Shown here: positions 1 to 10,600 of the stretch, in pieces
How the letters are laid out: each line of letters begins with the position of its first letter
Numbering within the stretch: the stretch's first letter is position 1
Assembly: GCA_033961575.1 (NCBI GenBank)
Contig: CM066736.1
Span: 86,473,352 to 86,537,351 of the forward strand
Reading direction: 5' to 3'
Source of the DNA: Aselliscus stoliczkanus
Lineage: Eukaryota > Chordata > Mammalia > Chiroptera > Hipposideridae
DNA length: 64,000 nt
Position numbers and translations under genes: made by a program
The notes under the pieces: generated by a model
The model's database searches: none
The model's input: only the letters and a program-made list of their open reading frames with translations
Told to the model about the DNA's origin: nothing

Positions 1-109
1 TGTCAGAGCCTCAGGCTTCCCTACCCCCAGATGCTACCTGGGGGTCAGACCCCAAGCTGTGCAAACATGCTCCCATGCATGACTCATTAAATCTGTGCAA
101 GGAAGGCAA

Positions 110-250
110 TGTTATATTTATTTCACCCACGAGGATTCTGACACTCAGAGAGGTTGTGTGACTTGCCCAGGGATACATGTCAAGTACACGGTAGGGGCTG
201 GAATCTGAGCCAAGGACAGCAGGGATGGGTACATGGTGTTCAGAAGGTCA
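110..250 (-). repeat. MIR fragment
   Basis: Reverse-complement MIR core: CTCAGAGAGGTTGTGTGACTT followed by a diverged tRNA-like part. Ancient mammalian SINE. Confidence 0.6.
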
Positions 251-984
251 GAGCAGGCAGGAACTTGGAGCTCATTAATTCAACCTTTCCCTTGTTTCAG
301 ACTGGGAGACTGAGGCCTGGAGAGGGGCAGGCTCTGCTCTGTGTGTGGTGACCACGGGGAAGCCACTGTCTTTCCTTAGGTTTCAGTTTCTCTCTCTGGT
401 GGATGAGAAACAGATCCCATCCTGTCAAAGCTTTAGGACTTTACCTCTTTTTGTTGACACCTGGATTAGAACACAGCAATTTCCCCACGCTGGTAGGAGA
501 AGTGTAGCTCAGGTAGGCAGGCAGGTAGGTGTCTGGCCTGGCCCCTCAGCACCACCCACCTTGGCTCAGCATCCACTGGCTGCTCCAGCCCACCCAGCCT
601 TGCACAGCACATGCTGTGCCCTCTCTACAGCTTAAACCTCTCTGGGAGTTTCCTCCTCAGAAACCCTTTTGCTCCAACTGCAGCCTTCCCCTGGGTCCAA
701 CTGACTCCACTTGCACCATCCATTCCCCCACTGGAGAGAATGCATACCACACTAGAAATTCTGCATCCCTCCCTAAAAGTGGCAGCCCCGTGCCCCAGAA
801 TGAGCATGAGCTAGGGCATCAGACGGTTCAATCCTGACCCAGTAAGAAGATCTCAGACTGAGTTTCCTCATCCGTAAAATTGAGATGACAGGAAACCTCC
901 TGGCAGGGCTGCACTAAACCCGATCCTCTCACCCCATCTTCAACTCTGTACATACAGAGCTTCTCTCAGGAGATTGTACAATCC

Positions 985-1110
985 CCCGAGGCCTAGCTAG
1001 GTGACCTGAGGCTAGTCACTTGCCCTTTCTGATCCTCAGTGCCCTTGTCTGTGAAATACCTTCCCAGGGCTGTCGTAAGGCTCAGATGAGCTGATGGAGA
1101 AATTAGTCGT
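985..1110 (+). repeat. MIR fragment
   Basis: GGTGACCTGAGGCTAGTCAC and the following CTCAGTGCCCTTGTCTGTGA match the MIR core order. Confidence 0.6.
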
Positions 1111-1424
1111 TGTAAAGTTCTGATAGCTGAGCAGACACAAACCATTATTAATATGGTGACAGTGGTAATGGTGATGACTCTGGTAATTCTGGAAGCAGAG
1201 AATGAGCAAGGAGTAAATCAGGTGCATGCCAGGTCAATACAACCTGATTGACAACCCCATGGGAATAAATCATAGGGGAAGGCCCCCTGAGATATGAGGG
1301 AGTTCGAGGGCAGGCGGGTGGCCGTTGTTAGCAGCTGTTGTTCTATGGGTACTACAGGGCTGTGCCCTCTCACAGGGTCCAGGTTGGGCATTGCCTGGCC
1401 CCCAACCCCGGCTCTGCCACCAAC

Positions 1425-1520
1425 ACACTGACATTGGTCAGGGTCCATTTCCTGCCTGGTCCTCAGTTTCCTTATTATAAAATGATGGTGAGGGGATAAG
1501 AGGAAAGGTCGTTCTGCTCC
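1425..1520 (+). repeat. MIR fragment
   Basis: CCTCAGTTTCCTTATTATAA and flanking sequence match the MIR 3' half. Confidence 0.5.
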
Positions 1521-1849
1521 ATCCCTGTCTTGTGGGAACGACAGCATGAGATAATGGATGAACCACTGCTTTTGTAAAATGTCAAGAGTGAGACATAAGG
1601 GATTATGGTTATTAATAATTTGGCTGCTGGGAGAGGGGATGTTATAAAAGCTGGGAGAGGAGACAAGGAACAAGCATCTGCTTCTGGTTGCAGGTAGTTT
1701 AGTGCAAGGGCTCCAATCTCCCAAAGATTTTGCAACACTGCCCCCTGGGGCCCAGAGAGGAGGCCTGTGCCCCATGCTTTGCTTCCAGGATGCCTGTCAG
1801 GGAAAAAAAAGGGGTCAGAGGCCAGAAGGAGCCCAGTGAGACCACCTCA

Positions 1850-2155
1850 CAAGTCTCTTAAATCAGCCCACTTCTTTCCATCCTGTGGTCACCCCCTTGG
1901 TCTAGGCCACCAGCAGCCCTGGCTGGCCCGTGCCCCAGCTTCCTCCCTACTTCCAGTCTCATCCTCCAGTCCATTTTCCTGGGAGCCAGAAGAAACTTGC
2001 CAACTCTTAAATCTGACCATACCCCTCCTCCCTGCTTAAAATGCTGCCCCCCCATCCTGCACCCCTTTCCAGGATAAACCCATCTTTCTCAGCTTAATAT
2101 CAAGTGCCCCAGTCTCTCTGTCTTCTGCCAGTTCATTATCTTCACAAGCAAGTGA
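1850..2155 (+). repeat. L2 fragment
   Basis: Order of phrases such as CTTAAATCTGACCATACCCC and CCTGCTTAAAATGCTGC fits the 3' coding part of LINE L2, strongly diverged. Confidence 0.5.
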
Positions 2156-2191
2156 GAGGAAATAGTGGGTGGTCAAGAATAAGGCTTTGGG

Positions 2192-2634
2192 GCGGGCCGA
2201 GTGGCGCATTGGTTAAGAGCTGGTTTTGGGACTCCAGTGGCCCCGGTTCGGATCCCACATATGAGGGCCAGTGACACTGCCCTCTACAGCTAACAACAGC
2301 TCCACCTGGAGCTGGGCTGCGAGCCCCGGCAATGGTGTAGGCTGCAGCCCCTGCTGCAGTGGGCTGCCATAGGCTACAGTGAGTGGCCGGCAGTCAGCGT
2401 GAGTGGCTGGCATCCAGCGTAAGCTGCCAATAGCCGCAGTGAGTGACCATCCAGAAGCCAGCGACCCATCTGCCTCATCCAGGAAGAGTGCAATGACGAT
2501 ACCAACATGGGCCAGTGAAGCAACATCCTCCACAACTAGACTGAAGAACAAAAGGACAGCAACTTGTCTGTTCCCCTTGCCCCATTCTACAATGCTGTTC
2601 CCTCCCCCAATTCCCCAATAAAATCTTTAATAAA
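2192..2634 (+). mobile_element. Long composite tRNA-derived SINE, full copy
   Basis: Starts with a tRNA-like head: A box GTGGCGCATTGGTTAAG and B box GGTTCGGATCC, followed by a body of about 300 bases and the tail CCCCAATAAAATCTTTAATAAA. It is flanked by a perfect 17-base target duplication, AAGAATAAGGCTTTGGG, at 2175-2191 and 2635-2651. Pol III promoter boxes and the perfect duplication suggest a fairly young, complete insertion. Confidence 0.9.
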
Positions 2635-2713
2635 AAGAATAAGGCTTTGGGACAGGACTAAGTGGCTGTGACTCCTGACTTCTCCACTTGGGAGCTGTGT
2701 TACTTAATTCTTT

Positions 2714-2925
2714 GTTTGTAGTGTTTTGTTTGTTTGTTTGTTTGTTTGTTTGTTTTTGTAGTAAAATAGTCATAACATCAAATTAACCATTTTGGTTGTA
2801 CAGTTCAGTGGCATGACGTACATTCATATTGTTGTGCAACCATCACCACCATCCCTCTCCAGAACTTTTTCAATTTCCAGAAATTGAAACTCCATACCCA
2901 TGTGTTATGGGTGTGGAGTGTAAAA
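2714..2925 (-). mobile_element. L1 3'-end fragment
   Basis: Begins with a TTTG-rich tail and continues with TTGTTGTGCAACCATCACCA, a phrase typical of old L1 3' ends read in reverse. Inserted in the MIR. Confidence 0.6.
2725..2756. repeat. (GTTT)n microsatellite
   Basis: About seven GTTT units, probably the L1 tail. Confidence 0.85.
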
Positions 2926-3106
2926 TTTTTTTTTTTTTTAAATTGGGGAACACTGTTTTTTTCCAGGACCCATCAGCTCCAAGTCGAGTAGTTGTTTCAA
3001 TCTAGTTGTGGAAGGCACAGCTCCGTGGTCCATGTCGGGGTGGAACCAGCAACCTTGGTGTTATGGGCACTGCGCTCTAACCGACTGAGAGCTAACCGAC
3101 CGCTCC
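2926..3106 (-). mobile_element. tRNA-derived SINE, shortened copy
   Basis: Poly-T, then ATTGGGGAACACTG, CCAGGACCCATCAGCTCC, and a degenerate tRNA-like end CTCTAACCGACTGAGAGCTA. Same family as 7452-7843. Confidence 0.7.
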
Positions 3107-3215
3107 ACTTAATTCTTTATGCCTCTGTTTTCTCCTCTGTACGATGGGGCTAATAAATGGACATGCTTGGACTAGTGCCTGGTAGGGAGGTACTCAACAA
3201 ATACTACTATTATTT

Positions 3216-4065
3216 TATTCCCTTGAGGAAAGGAAGTGCAGCAGCATGTGTGGGTTTTCTAGAGAAACCTAAGGGCTGTTACTGCCTGGGATTCATTTCT
3301 GTGACTGAGCAGAGTTTAGGATGGATGCTGGGGGAGCAAGCCGTATGCATCATCTAGGAATATGAGTCACTTCCTCTCCTGATGCGGTTATGAGCCTGAA
3401 GATGGAGAAGGCAGAAAGCAGACCCAGGGAAGGCAGCTGCTTCTCAGCCAGGTGGGCCCTCCTCTGCAGATGCTCCAGTGAGAAGAAGTGTGTGGGCAAA
3501 GAGAATCCTGCCTGGCCTCAGTTTCTCGGGAGGGGCTGGAAGAGGCTAACTTGTTTTCATCCCTGTTGTTATTTGGAACATGGTCAGTCTGCATTTTGCT
3601 TGATTCTCTCCTTCTCACAGACCACCCCAAACACACTTCCTCTCTCCACTCTGCACACACTTTTCCTAGATTCGCTCACTCCTACTGTTCCTGGCACTCT
3701 CTCATTATCCAAGTGCTGCTGTCCTTATTTCAATGCCTGTCCTTTTTGTTTGTTTGTTTGTTTGTTTGTCTGCTGGGTGGAACAAAGATGTGTCTTCCTG
3801 AGGGAGGGGAGAGACCAGGCCTGAGGTGTCCCCCAAGGGAGCAGGCCTGGTCTCTGGCAAGGGCAGGGGTGAATCTCTCCAGCAAACAGGCTTCATGGTG
3901 GTGTCAGAATCAGAGCGGAGCCCAGACAGGAAGCTGAGAGGGCCACAGAATCTCTTCTAAGGGTCCTTACGTTGGAGACTCCTGTCTCTTAAGTTCAAAA
4001 CATCAACCATTTTCCAGAAATAGCCACAAGGGAAGGCAGTTCAGCATAAACAAAGCAATCTAGTT
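3216..4065. other. No gene seen; unassigned sequence
   Basis: Short open frames here show no recognisable domain. A (TTTG)n run sits at about 3746-3768. Nothing else identified. Confidence 0.5.
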
Positions 4066-4069
4066 TTTG

Positions 4070-4165
4070 AAGGCACTTAGGCCTGAGCTCTGCCAATAAC
4101 TAGCTGTGTTAGGCAATTACTTCACTTTTCTAAGTTTCAGTTTCCTCAATTATAACATGGATACA
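4070..4165 (+). repeat. MIR fragment
   Basis: CTAGCTGTGTTAGGCAATTAC and AGTTTCAGTTTCCTCAATTA follow the MIR core. Confidence 0.75.
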
Positions 4166-4174
4166 GTAATTATG

Positions 4175-4410
4175 ACTGATATTCATTACATGGCAAGCAC
4201 TGTTCTAAGTAGTTTACTTGTATTATCTCAGTTAACGTTCCCAACTACACATTATAATCCCCAGTTTATAGATGTGCCTCTCTGAGGCACAGAGAGGTTA
4301 GGAGACTTGCCCAAGGTTACACAGCTGGTAAGAGGCAGAACCAGGATTTACTCTAGACAGTCTGGCCTCAAATTCATGTTCTAAGCAATGGCACTCAACT
4401 GCCTCAAAGG
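4175..4410 (-). repeat. MIR, nearly complete
   Basis: Reverse MIR from GGCAAGCACTGTTCTAAGTA through GACTTGCCCAAGGTTACACA to the tRNA-like end. One of the best preserved MIRs here. Confidence 0.85.
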
Positions 4411-4889
4411 GCTAGTCTGAGTTCTCTGTCATCGGGCCACCTGTGCCTAAGCCATGGGTTTGAATACAGACTTGAGTACTGAGCTAAGTATCTTTGACTG
4501 GGTTCCAGGCCTGTTCTGACTGACCTTAGCTACATCACTTGCCTCCTCAAATCACATCCACAACAGAAAGGGCTTAAACCCCAGCTGGTGATTCCTAGAT
4601 TTGGCTCCACCCCAGATTCCCTCCTGATGTCTTTCTGTTCCTGGGGGTCCCCCAGATACCCCCTGCTCAGCAAAGAGTTCATCACTGGCCTGGAAACCTG
4701 CCCCTCCCAGGTCCCTGCGCTGAGCTCCCAGTCTCACTGGGGTCAGGCCCATTCCTGGTTCCCTCTCTCCTTCCCTCCCTACAGCCGGTGTGGAAAGCTC
4801 TGAGCCTTCACATTCCTCCCCACGTCCCCCAAGAACTCAGAGCCTCTCCTCTTTTCTCCTGGACCCTTGCACTGTCTTCTTACTCTTTT

Positions 4890-5080
4890 TTGTTTGTTTT
4901 TACAATAGCTTTTTTGAGATAAAATTCATGTATCATAAAATTCAGTATTTTGAAATACACAATTCAGCAGTCCTTGGATTTTAATAGTTACTGATAAATT
5001 GCAATTTTGCACCCTCATTTAACAATGCTACAAATATAAACAAAAACATGAAGAAAAATAGAACTCTGTCTGATGAATAT
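4890..5080 (-). repeat. Old L1 3'-end fragment
   Basis: TTTTGAGATAAAATTCATG and ACACAATTCAGCAGTCC match the reversed 3' end of old L1 elements, diverged. Confidence 0.5.
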
Positions 5081-5199
5081 ACCAGGTAAGGAGATTCCTC
5101 TGTATTCATAAAAGTTTTATATTCTTAGAAGAAATGGACTGTTTCAGATAAAAGGCTTAAATATCTCAGCCATGAACAAAATGAAAAGATGCTCGAGTC

Positions 5200-5560
5200 T
5201 TCTTACTCTTCTGTGACTCCAGTCTACCCTGTCCTAATCCATCTCCCACATTCTACTGGAGTTATCGTTTCAAACCCTGATCTTACAGCTGAGTTTATTT
5301 TTTTAGCCTAATGGCTGATGCTCCTCATGACATACCTAACACCTACCTTACCGGCTCTCCCAGCTGCAATGGTCTCTTCCCAGAGCACACCATACACATT
5401 CATGTCTGGTGCTGTGTGTGCATTTCTCCCGGTCAAATGCCCTTCCTCCCTTGTCACAGGATTAGCACTCACCCTTCCAGGACCATCTCTAAGCCACCAC
5501 TAAGCGCTTCCCCCTCCACCCCAAGTATTTCCTGACTCCTCCAGAAAGAAAATGCATAAG
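5200..5560 (+). repeat. L2 3'-end fragment
   Basis: ATGCCCTTCCTCCCTTGTC and neighbouring pyrimidine-rich phrases follow the L2 3' coding end. Confidence 0.45.
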
Positions 5561-5774
5561 GTCAGGATCAGGATCATAGCCTAGTTCTCTATATGGCCCT
5601 GGTCATTGAACACTGGACAGGCTGACCAGACCCTCGAGGAACTTTTCATCAGCCAGTTCCTCTGCTTTGAAGCAGCGTGAGGGTGAAAAACCTCAGAGGG
5701 AAGACATCCAAGGGGTGGCCTTTCTGTGACTGTGGCTGTGATGGCAATGGAAATCTTCACAGTACTTCACCGTT

Positions 5775-5925
5775 TGTAAGGTCCTCTCACCTGGGGTATC
5801 TTACTAACCTTCAACTCTAGCAGATATTGCTGGTACTGTCACCCCTATTCAGAAAGGGAGACAGGCAGGGAGGAGTGAAGTCACTTGTCCATGTGGAACT
5901 TGAACCCACGGTCATTTGCCCCCTA
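5775..5925 (-). repeat. MIR fragment (weak)
   Basis: Reverse MIR-like order: AAGGTCCTCTCACCTGGGG then GTGAAGTCACTTGTCCATG. Confidence 0.45.
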
Positions 5926-6489
5926 AAGCTGATGCCACACCGCCTCCTAGTGGCATGAAGGGTGGTCACAGTATGAACATGCAGGAGGCCCCAACAATGG
6001 GCCGATTCTGGACTCTGCTCCCCAGAGCTCCATGGGACTCTGGTAGGCAGCTCGGGCTCTCCCTGGACATACTTATAACTTTTCTTTCCTCCTTGGCATT
6101 TTCCTTTTCCAGCCTCTCACGTCTGTCAGAGCCTCATGCTGGTGAGAGTTCCTCAGTGGGGGCGAGACAGAGACAGAGACAGAGTGTCACTGATGACTTC
6201 CCAGGGCAGGCAGCTGCCTCTACTACAGTGGGAACTTCAGAGGGCTGGGTTGTTTTCTGTTCTGAGCTCAAGAATGTTTCTGATACATAGACATTTCTGG
6301 GCTTCCACACTCTCTAAGGAGGGTGAGACATGGACCGTGCATGTTATGGACCTCCCACTGGTCCCAGGAAACGGACAGGACTTGTGCAATCTCAGTGATA
6401 AAATGCTAATGACACCTGCTTGCATCCCTCACCTCTTCTCAACCTGCACCACACTAGCACAGAGCTCGCTCTTAGAGGTACTTTCTCAA
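5926..6489. other. No gene seen; unassigned sequence
   Basis: Contains overlapping frames of about 120 codons without recognisable domains or codon-bias signs. A short GAGACA repeat lies near 6162-6182. Confidence 0.4.
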
Positions 6490-6610
6490 TGAACAACCTC
6501 CATTTTACAGAGGAGGAGAAACAGTCTCCAAGAGGTAAATGTCAGGCTTGAATCCAAATTGGTCTGGTACCAAGATCTAAGCACGTATCCACTATACAGT
6601 CTCCCAGTCC
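6490..6610 (-). repeat. MIR fragment
   Basis: CCATTTTACAGAGGAGGAGA then a diverged reversed MIR core. Confidence 0.6.
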
Positions 6611-7240
6611 CAGTACCATTCAGTGGAGAACAAACTCTCCTGCAATCTCAGCATCTTCACAAAATCCTCCCACCATTCTTGTCTTAAGTGAGACTTGCCC
6701 CCACCTGCGTCACTAAATCTGCAAACTTGCCTTTATCACACTCTTTTTTTATTTTTTAACCTCTTCTCTCCCACCTGACTCATGAAGAATCTAGACCTTC
6801 GGCTCACAAGATCCTCTTCTCCTCTGGTGACAATCTCTTCCTCTCCCATTCCTACCTTCTCTCCCTCTCCACTAATTCCCTCCAACAAATGGTGGGAAAT
6901 CTACTCAAATCTCTCCAACTTAAAAATACAACAAAATCTTCCCTGGCCCCTCATTGCCCTCCAACCATCCACTCCTCTTCATAGCCAAACATCTTAAAAA
7001 TGTTGTCTACTCTTTTTCCACTTACCCCCTAACCTTCCACATCCACCGTTCCACTGGACCTGTTCACCCAGAGGTCATCAATGACCTTTTCCTTGCTGGA
7101 TCCCCTGGACACTCATCACTTCTCATCCGTCTGGTCCCCTCAGCAGCTATGACTGCTGCTGGCCACACATGCCCTTCGGATCTCCTCTGTGATATGTCAT
7201 ATACTCTCCCGGCTTGGCTTCACTCTCTAGCCATTTTTTT

Positions 7241-7844
7241 TTTAACCCTCCATCGGGTGCAACTGATTTCACAGATTCATTGCACACAAATTTTCAAATA
7301 TCTAACAGTTAAGTATCATGACCCATCGCTTCTGTTTCTTCCCCCTGTACCGTAACCTATCACCAGTCGTGTTTGTGATTTAGTACAGTAAAGACATATT
7401 TCATAAGGTATCTTTGTGTGCAATGAATCTGTAAGATCAGTTGTGGGTTAATTTTCTTTTTTTAACTTTTTTTTTTTTAGCTTTATTGGGGAACAGTGTG
7501 TTTTTCCAGGACCTATCATCTCCAAGTCAAGTTGCTGTCCTTCAATCTTAGTTGTGGAGGGAGTAGCTCAGCTCCAAGTCCAGTTGCCATTTTCAGTCTA
7601 GTTGTGGGGGGTGCAGCCCACCATCCCATGTGGGAATCGAGCCAGCAACCTTCTTGTTAATGGTACGCACTCTAACCAACTGAGCCACCTGGCTGCCCAC
7701 TGGCAGCTCAGCGGCAGCTCAACTCAAGTTGTCAATCTAGTTGCAGAGTGCGCAGCTCACTGGCCCATGTGGGAATCAAACTGGCAACCCTGTTGCTCAG
7801 AGCTCACGCACTAACCAACTGAGCCACCTGGCCACCCCTCTCCC
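7241..7844 (-). mobile_element. Composite tRNA-derived SINE with a MITE in its tail
   Basis: Reverse SINE: T-rich tail, CTTTATTGGGGAACAGTG, CCAGGACCTATCATCTCC, and two tRNA-like ends with GAGCCACCTGGC. Target duplications CTCTAGCCATTTTTTT (7225-7240) and CTCTAACCATTTTTTT (7845-7860) bracket both the SINE and the MITE, so the MITE came after. Confidence 0.8.
7246..7447. mobile_element. piggyBac-like MITE, 202 bp
   Basis: Bounded by TTAA at 7242-7245 and 7448-7451, with CCC at the left end and GGG at the right end. Subterminal inverted repeats of 31 bases at 7260-7290 and 7413-7443 match at 29 positions (CAACTGAT...GCACACAAA). TTAA targets and CCC/GGG ends are piggyBac features. It has no coding capacity. 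Confidence 0.6.
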
Positions 7845-8289
7845 CTCTAACCATTTTTTTCTCAGCATCTTTTGCAGACAGACCCTTCTTGTCCTGCCTC
7901 AATCTTATGCTGGTTTCCTCCAAGATGCTGTCCTTGTCACTCTACATTTTCTCCCAGCTTCATGAGCATGAACCTCCCAAGTCTTTGCAGCTCAGCTCTG
8001 TCTCCTCAGCTGCAGACATAACTATCTGCCAGACATCCCCATATGGATGTTCCACAGGCTCCTCAAATGCAACATGTCCAAAACCAAACTTATGGTCTTC
8101 TTCCTGAACCTTCCCTCTTACACTGCTCATCATCACCATCTTGCTTGATCTCCAGCTCTGTCAACATCATCACCATCTGCCTTGTCACCCAAACCAGAAT
8201 GCTGAGCATTGTTTTGGATTCTCCCATACAGTTATCAAATTCTGACTGTTCTACCTCAAAGATTTCTCTAAGCCTTGATAGGTAAGACC

Positions 8290-8490
8290 TGTGGGCTTTG
8301 GAGACAGATAGGATTCTAACAGCAACTCACTGTTGGCCCAGAGGAGGGACCAAAGCAGACTTAGTTACTTAGCTTCCTCATCTATAAAGGAAGGGTAAGA
8401 AAAACCAGTGCTCAGATGAACTGAAATGAAGTATGTGACCACCTGGACACAGTCATTATTAGCACAAGTAAGAACTTAGGAAAGGGCAGT
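8290..8490 (+). repeat. MIR inside L2
   Basis: GGCTTTGGAGACAGATAGG, then TTACTTAGCTTCCTCATCTA and the MIR 3' half. Confidence 0.65.
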
Positions 8491-9439
8491 GACTTCTGCC
8501 ATCATTATCATTGTTATTTCTCTTTATTCTCGCCATCCAGTTCTCTGGCTGGTCTCCCTGCCTCTGGTCTTTCCCACTCGAATCCGTTCTCCATGTGGCA
8601 GTGGGTGTGATCTTTTTGAAATATGCAACTGACTGTTAGTCCTCTGCCTGAAGGTTGTCCCTGGTTCTCCAGCTGAGTTCCTATTTCTTGGTGTAGAATT
8701 TGAGACTCTGCTCACTTAGGCCCCTGCCAACCTCTTTAGCCTCATCTTTTGAGACTCCCAGTCTCTTCCTCTATATTGCCTCCCAAACATACTTGTATCT
8801 GCCCTCTAACACACCTCCTGCTTTCTCACCCCTTCCTGACTTTGTCCTATTGGCCTGGAGCGTTCTCCTCATCTGCTTATATTTCATGCCCTACCCTGTC
8901 TGCCATGATACAAGCTCACTCTGTTCCCTCTTCTGAGCCCTTCAACTCTATAGTAGCACAGATCACACTGGATATAACTGGTGGTCAGTTTTTTCATTGT
9001 CTACCCCCACTAGACTGTGTCAATTCACTGTGATCAGGCACCCAGCCCAAAGCCAGCTTTATTCAATGTGGAATGAATGGTGACCCTTCATTCTCCTAAT
9101 CTTTAAAATGGGGCGCATAGGCAGCCAGGCTGGTTAATCCAGAGGATAGCAAGAGCCCAGAGGGCTAGAGGAAAGTGAAATCACAGAAGGCTCCCTGGAG
9201 GAGGCTGGAGTTAGAGTTCTAAGGCATTTAAGAAAGAATGAGAGTGAACAAGAGAGGGCGAGCGAGAGAATAAAGATTTGGAGAACTGAGTGGCTCTCTG
9301 CTCTGTCCCACTTGTTCCTCTCCCTTCAAAACACTCAAACGGCCACCCCTCCACCTCCACTTTTCCCTGACCAACAGCATAACAGTTTACATTTATGTAG
9401 AGAATTTTCACAATGTTTTCCTCCTTTGTGTGGTTGGTT

Positions 9440-9600
9440 AGCTCAGAGGTTAGGCTAAGAGCAAATCTGAGACCTCCAATCCTGCCTGGTCCTTGGCTTG
9501 CTGTGTGCTGTGGACAATCTCTTTCACCTCTGAGCCTCGGTTTCCTCACCTGTCACATGGGATATCAGTTGCTGCTCAATAGGTGTGAAAAGCTCTGTAG
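9440..9600 (+). repeat. MIR fragment at the start of unit A
   Basis: CTGAGCCTCGGTTTCCTCAC and the preceding tRNA-like part. Confidence 0.6.
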
Positions 9601-10064
9601 ATCAGAGTTCTGTGCCCAGTGAGGACTATTAATCTTGTTGTTCTAATATCAGCAAAGCCCAATAGTAGCTGCTAACCAGCCACTTGGGAGTCCCCAGGAA
9701 AACATTACTCAGGGTCCCAGTAGGGGACCTCAGGGAGTAGGGCCCCAGCAGGCTAGGGACGGGCAAGGCCTGGGGGTTTAAGGGGACCAGGCTTAGCCCT
9801 AACCTGGTCTCACTCGTTGAGGTAGAGCTGGCTTGGGAGCAGCTAGAGTGGCCTGTGCAGCAGGTGAGCTGGGCCATCTTGCAGAGGTCTCGGGCTTGAA
9901 GGCTACAAAGGAAGTGCCGAGAGCCAATCAGAGCCCAAGGAGGACCAAGGCTCTGGGAAGACAGGGTTTAGGGGGGCAGGCACTTAGGGACCCTCACCCC
10001 TTTATGAGAGGGGCTCTCAGAAAAGGAAAATGGGCTAAAATCTTTATGCCCAATTTATAGCATT

Positions 10065-10170
10065 CCGGGCTGGCTGGCTCTGCTACTGACCTGCTAACTG
10101 TGTACCTTTGGCCAGGTCATAGCCCCTTTCTGGGCCTCCCATGCCCTATGAACAAGAAGTGAGCAGGACC
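10065..10170 (+). repeat. MIR fragment
   Basis: GCTAACTGTGTACCTTTGGCC and the following pyrimidine-rich core. Confidence 0.5.
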
Positions 10171-10464
10171 AGAAACTGTCCATAGAGTCAAGTATTGTCT
10201 GATTCTGCAGGAGTGCTAGAGAGAAAGCCCTGAGGTTGTCAGGACAGCCGTGCTCCAGTCTCTGCCTAGAACACCAAGAAGCAAGGTACTGGGCCCCATT
10301 GCGATGCTGGTTTCATAGGAGACAAGTCAGAACCAATCTCTAGCCCCACAGAACCCGCAGGCAGGGGAGGGAAACAGGTCAACAACACCCAGAATGACCT
10401 GGGCCACCAGACAGAGACGTTTCAGTGCCTCTCCTATGGTGGACCCTTAGAGGAGTCCTGGGCA

Positions 10465-10600
10465 GGGAGCCAGCTCTGCCACCAACTCCCTTTGATCAAG
10501 TCACTCCCTTCTCTGAGGTGTTTTTTCTTTTTCTAATATGAAAAATGAGTGGAAATGGGGGTTGAACTACATTGCTTGCATTTGAAAGTCCTTTCTGGCT
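10465..10600 (+). repeat. MIR fragment
   Basis: CAAGTCACTCCCTTCTCTGA and AATATGAAAAATGAGTGGA follow the MIR core. Confidence 0.55.

Larger units (their letters stand above)
2660..3215 (+). repeat. MIR split by a later insertion
   Basis: The MIR reads continuously from 2660-2713 into 3119-3215 (GGGAGCTGTGTTACTTAATTC to ATGCCTCTGTTTTCTCCTC) once the insert is removed. The 12-base direct repeat ACTTAATTCTTT occurs at 2702-2713 and 3107-3118. Confidence 0.65.
6640..9115 (+). repeat. L2 element, long fragment, interrupted
   Basis: Diverged L2 coding and 3' sequence in pieces 6640-7224, 7861-8280 and 8500-9115. Recognisable phrases: GTCATCAATGACCTTTTCC, ACATGTCCAAAACCAAACTT, CCTGGAGCGTTCTCCTCATC and CCACTAGACTGTGTCAATTC. 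Interruptions are a SINE with a nested MITE (7241-7844) and a MIR (8290-8490). Confidence 0.8.

Noticed and set aside
3390..3937. Two overlapping frames of 144 and 149 codons
   Set aside because: They include a (TTTG)n run read as repeated Phe/Val/Cys/Leu and show no domain; chance frames in GC-richer DNA.
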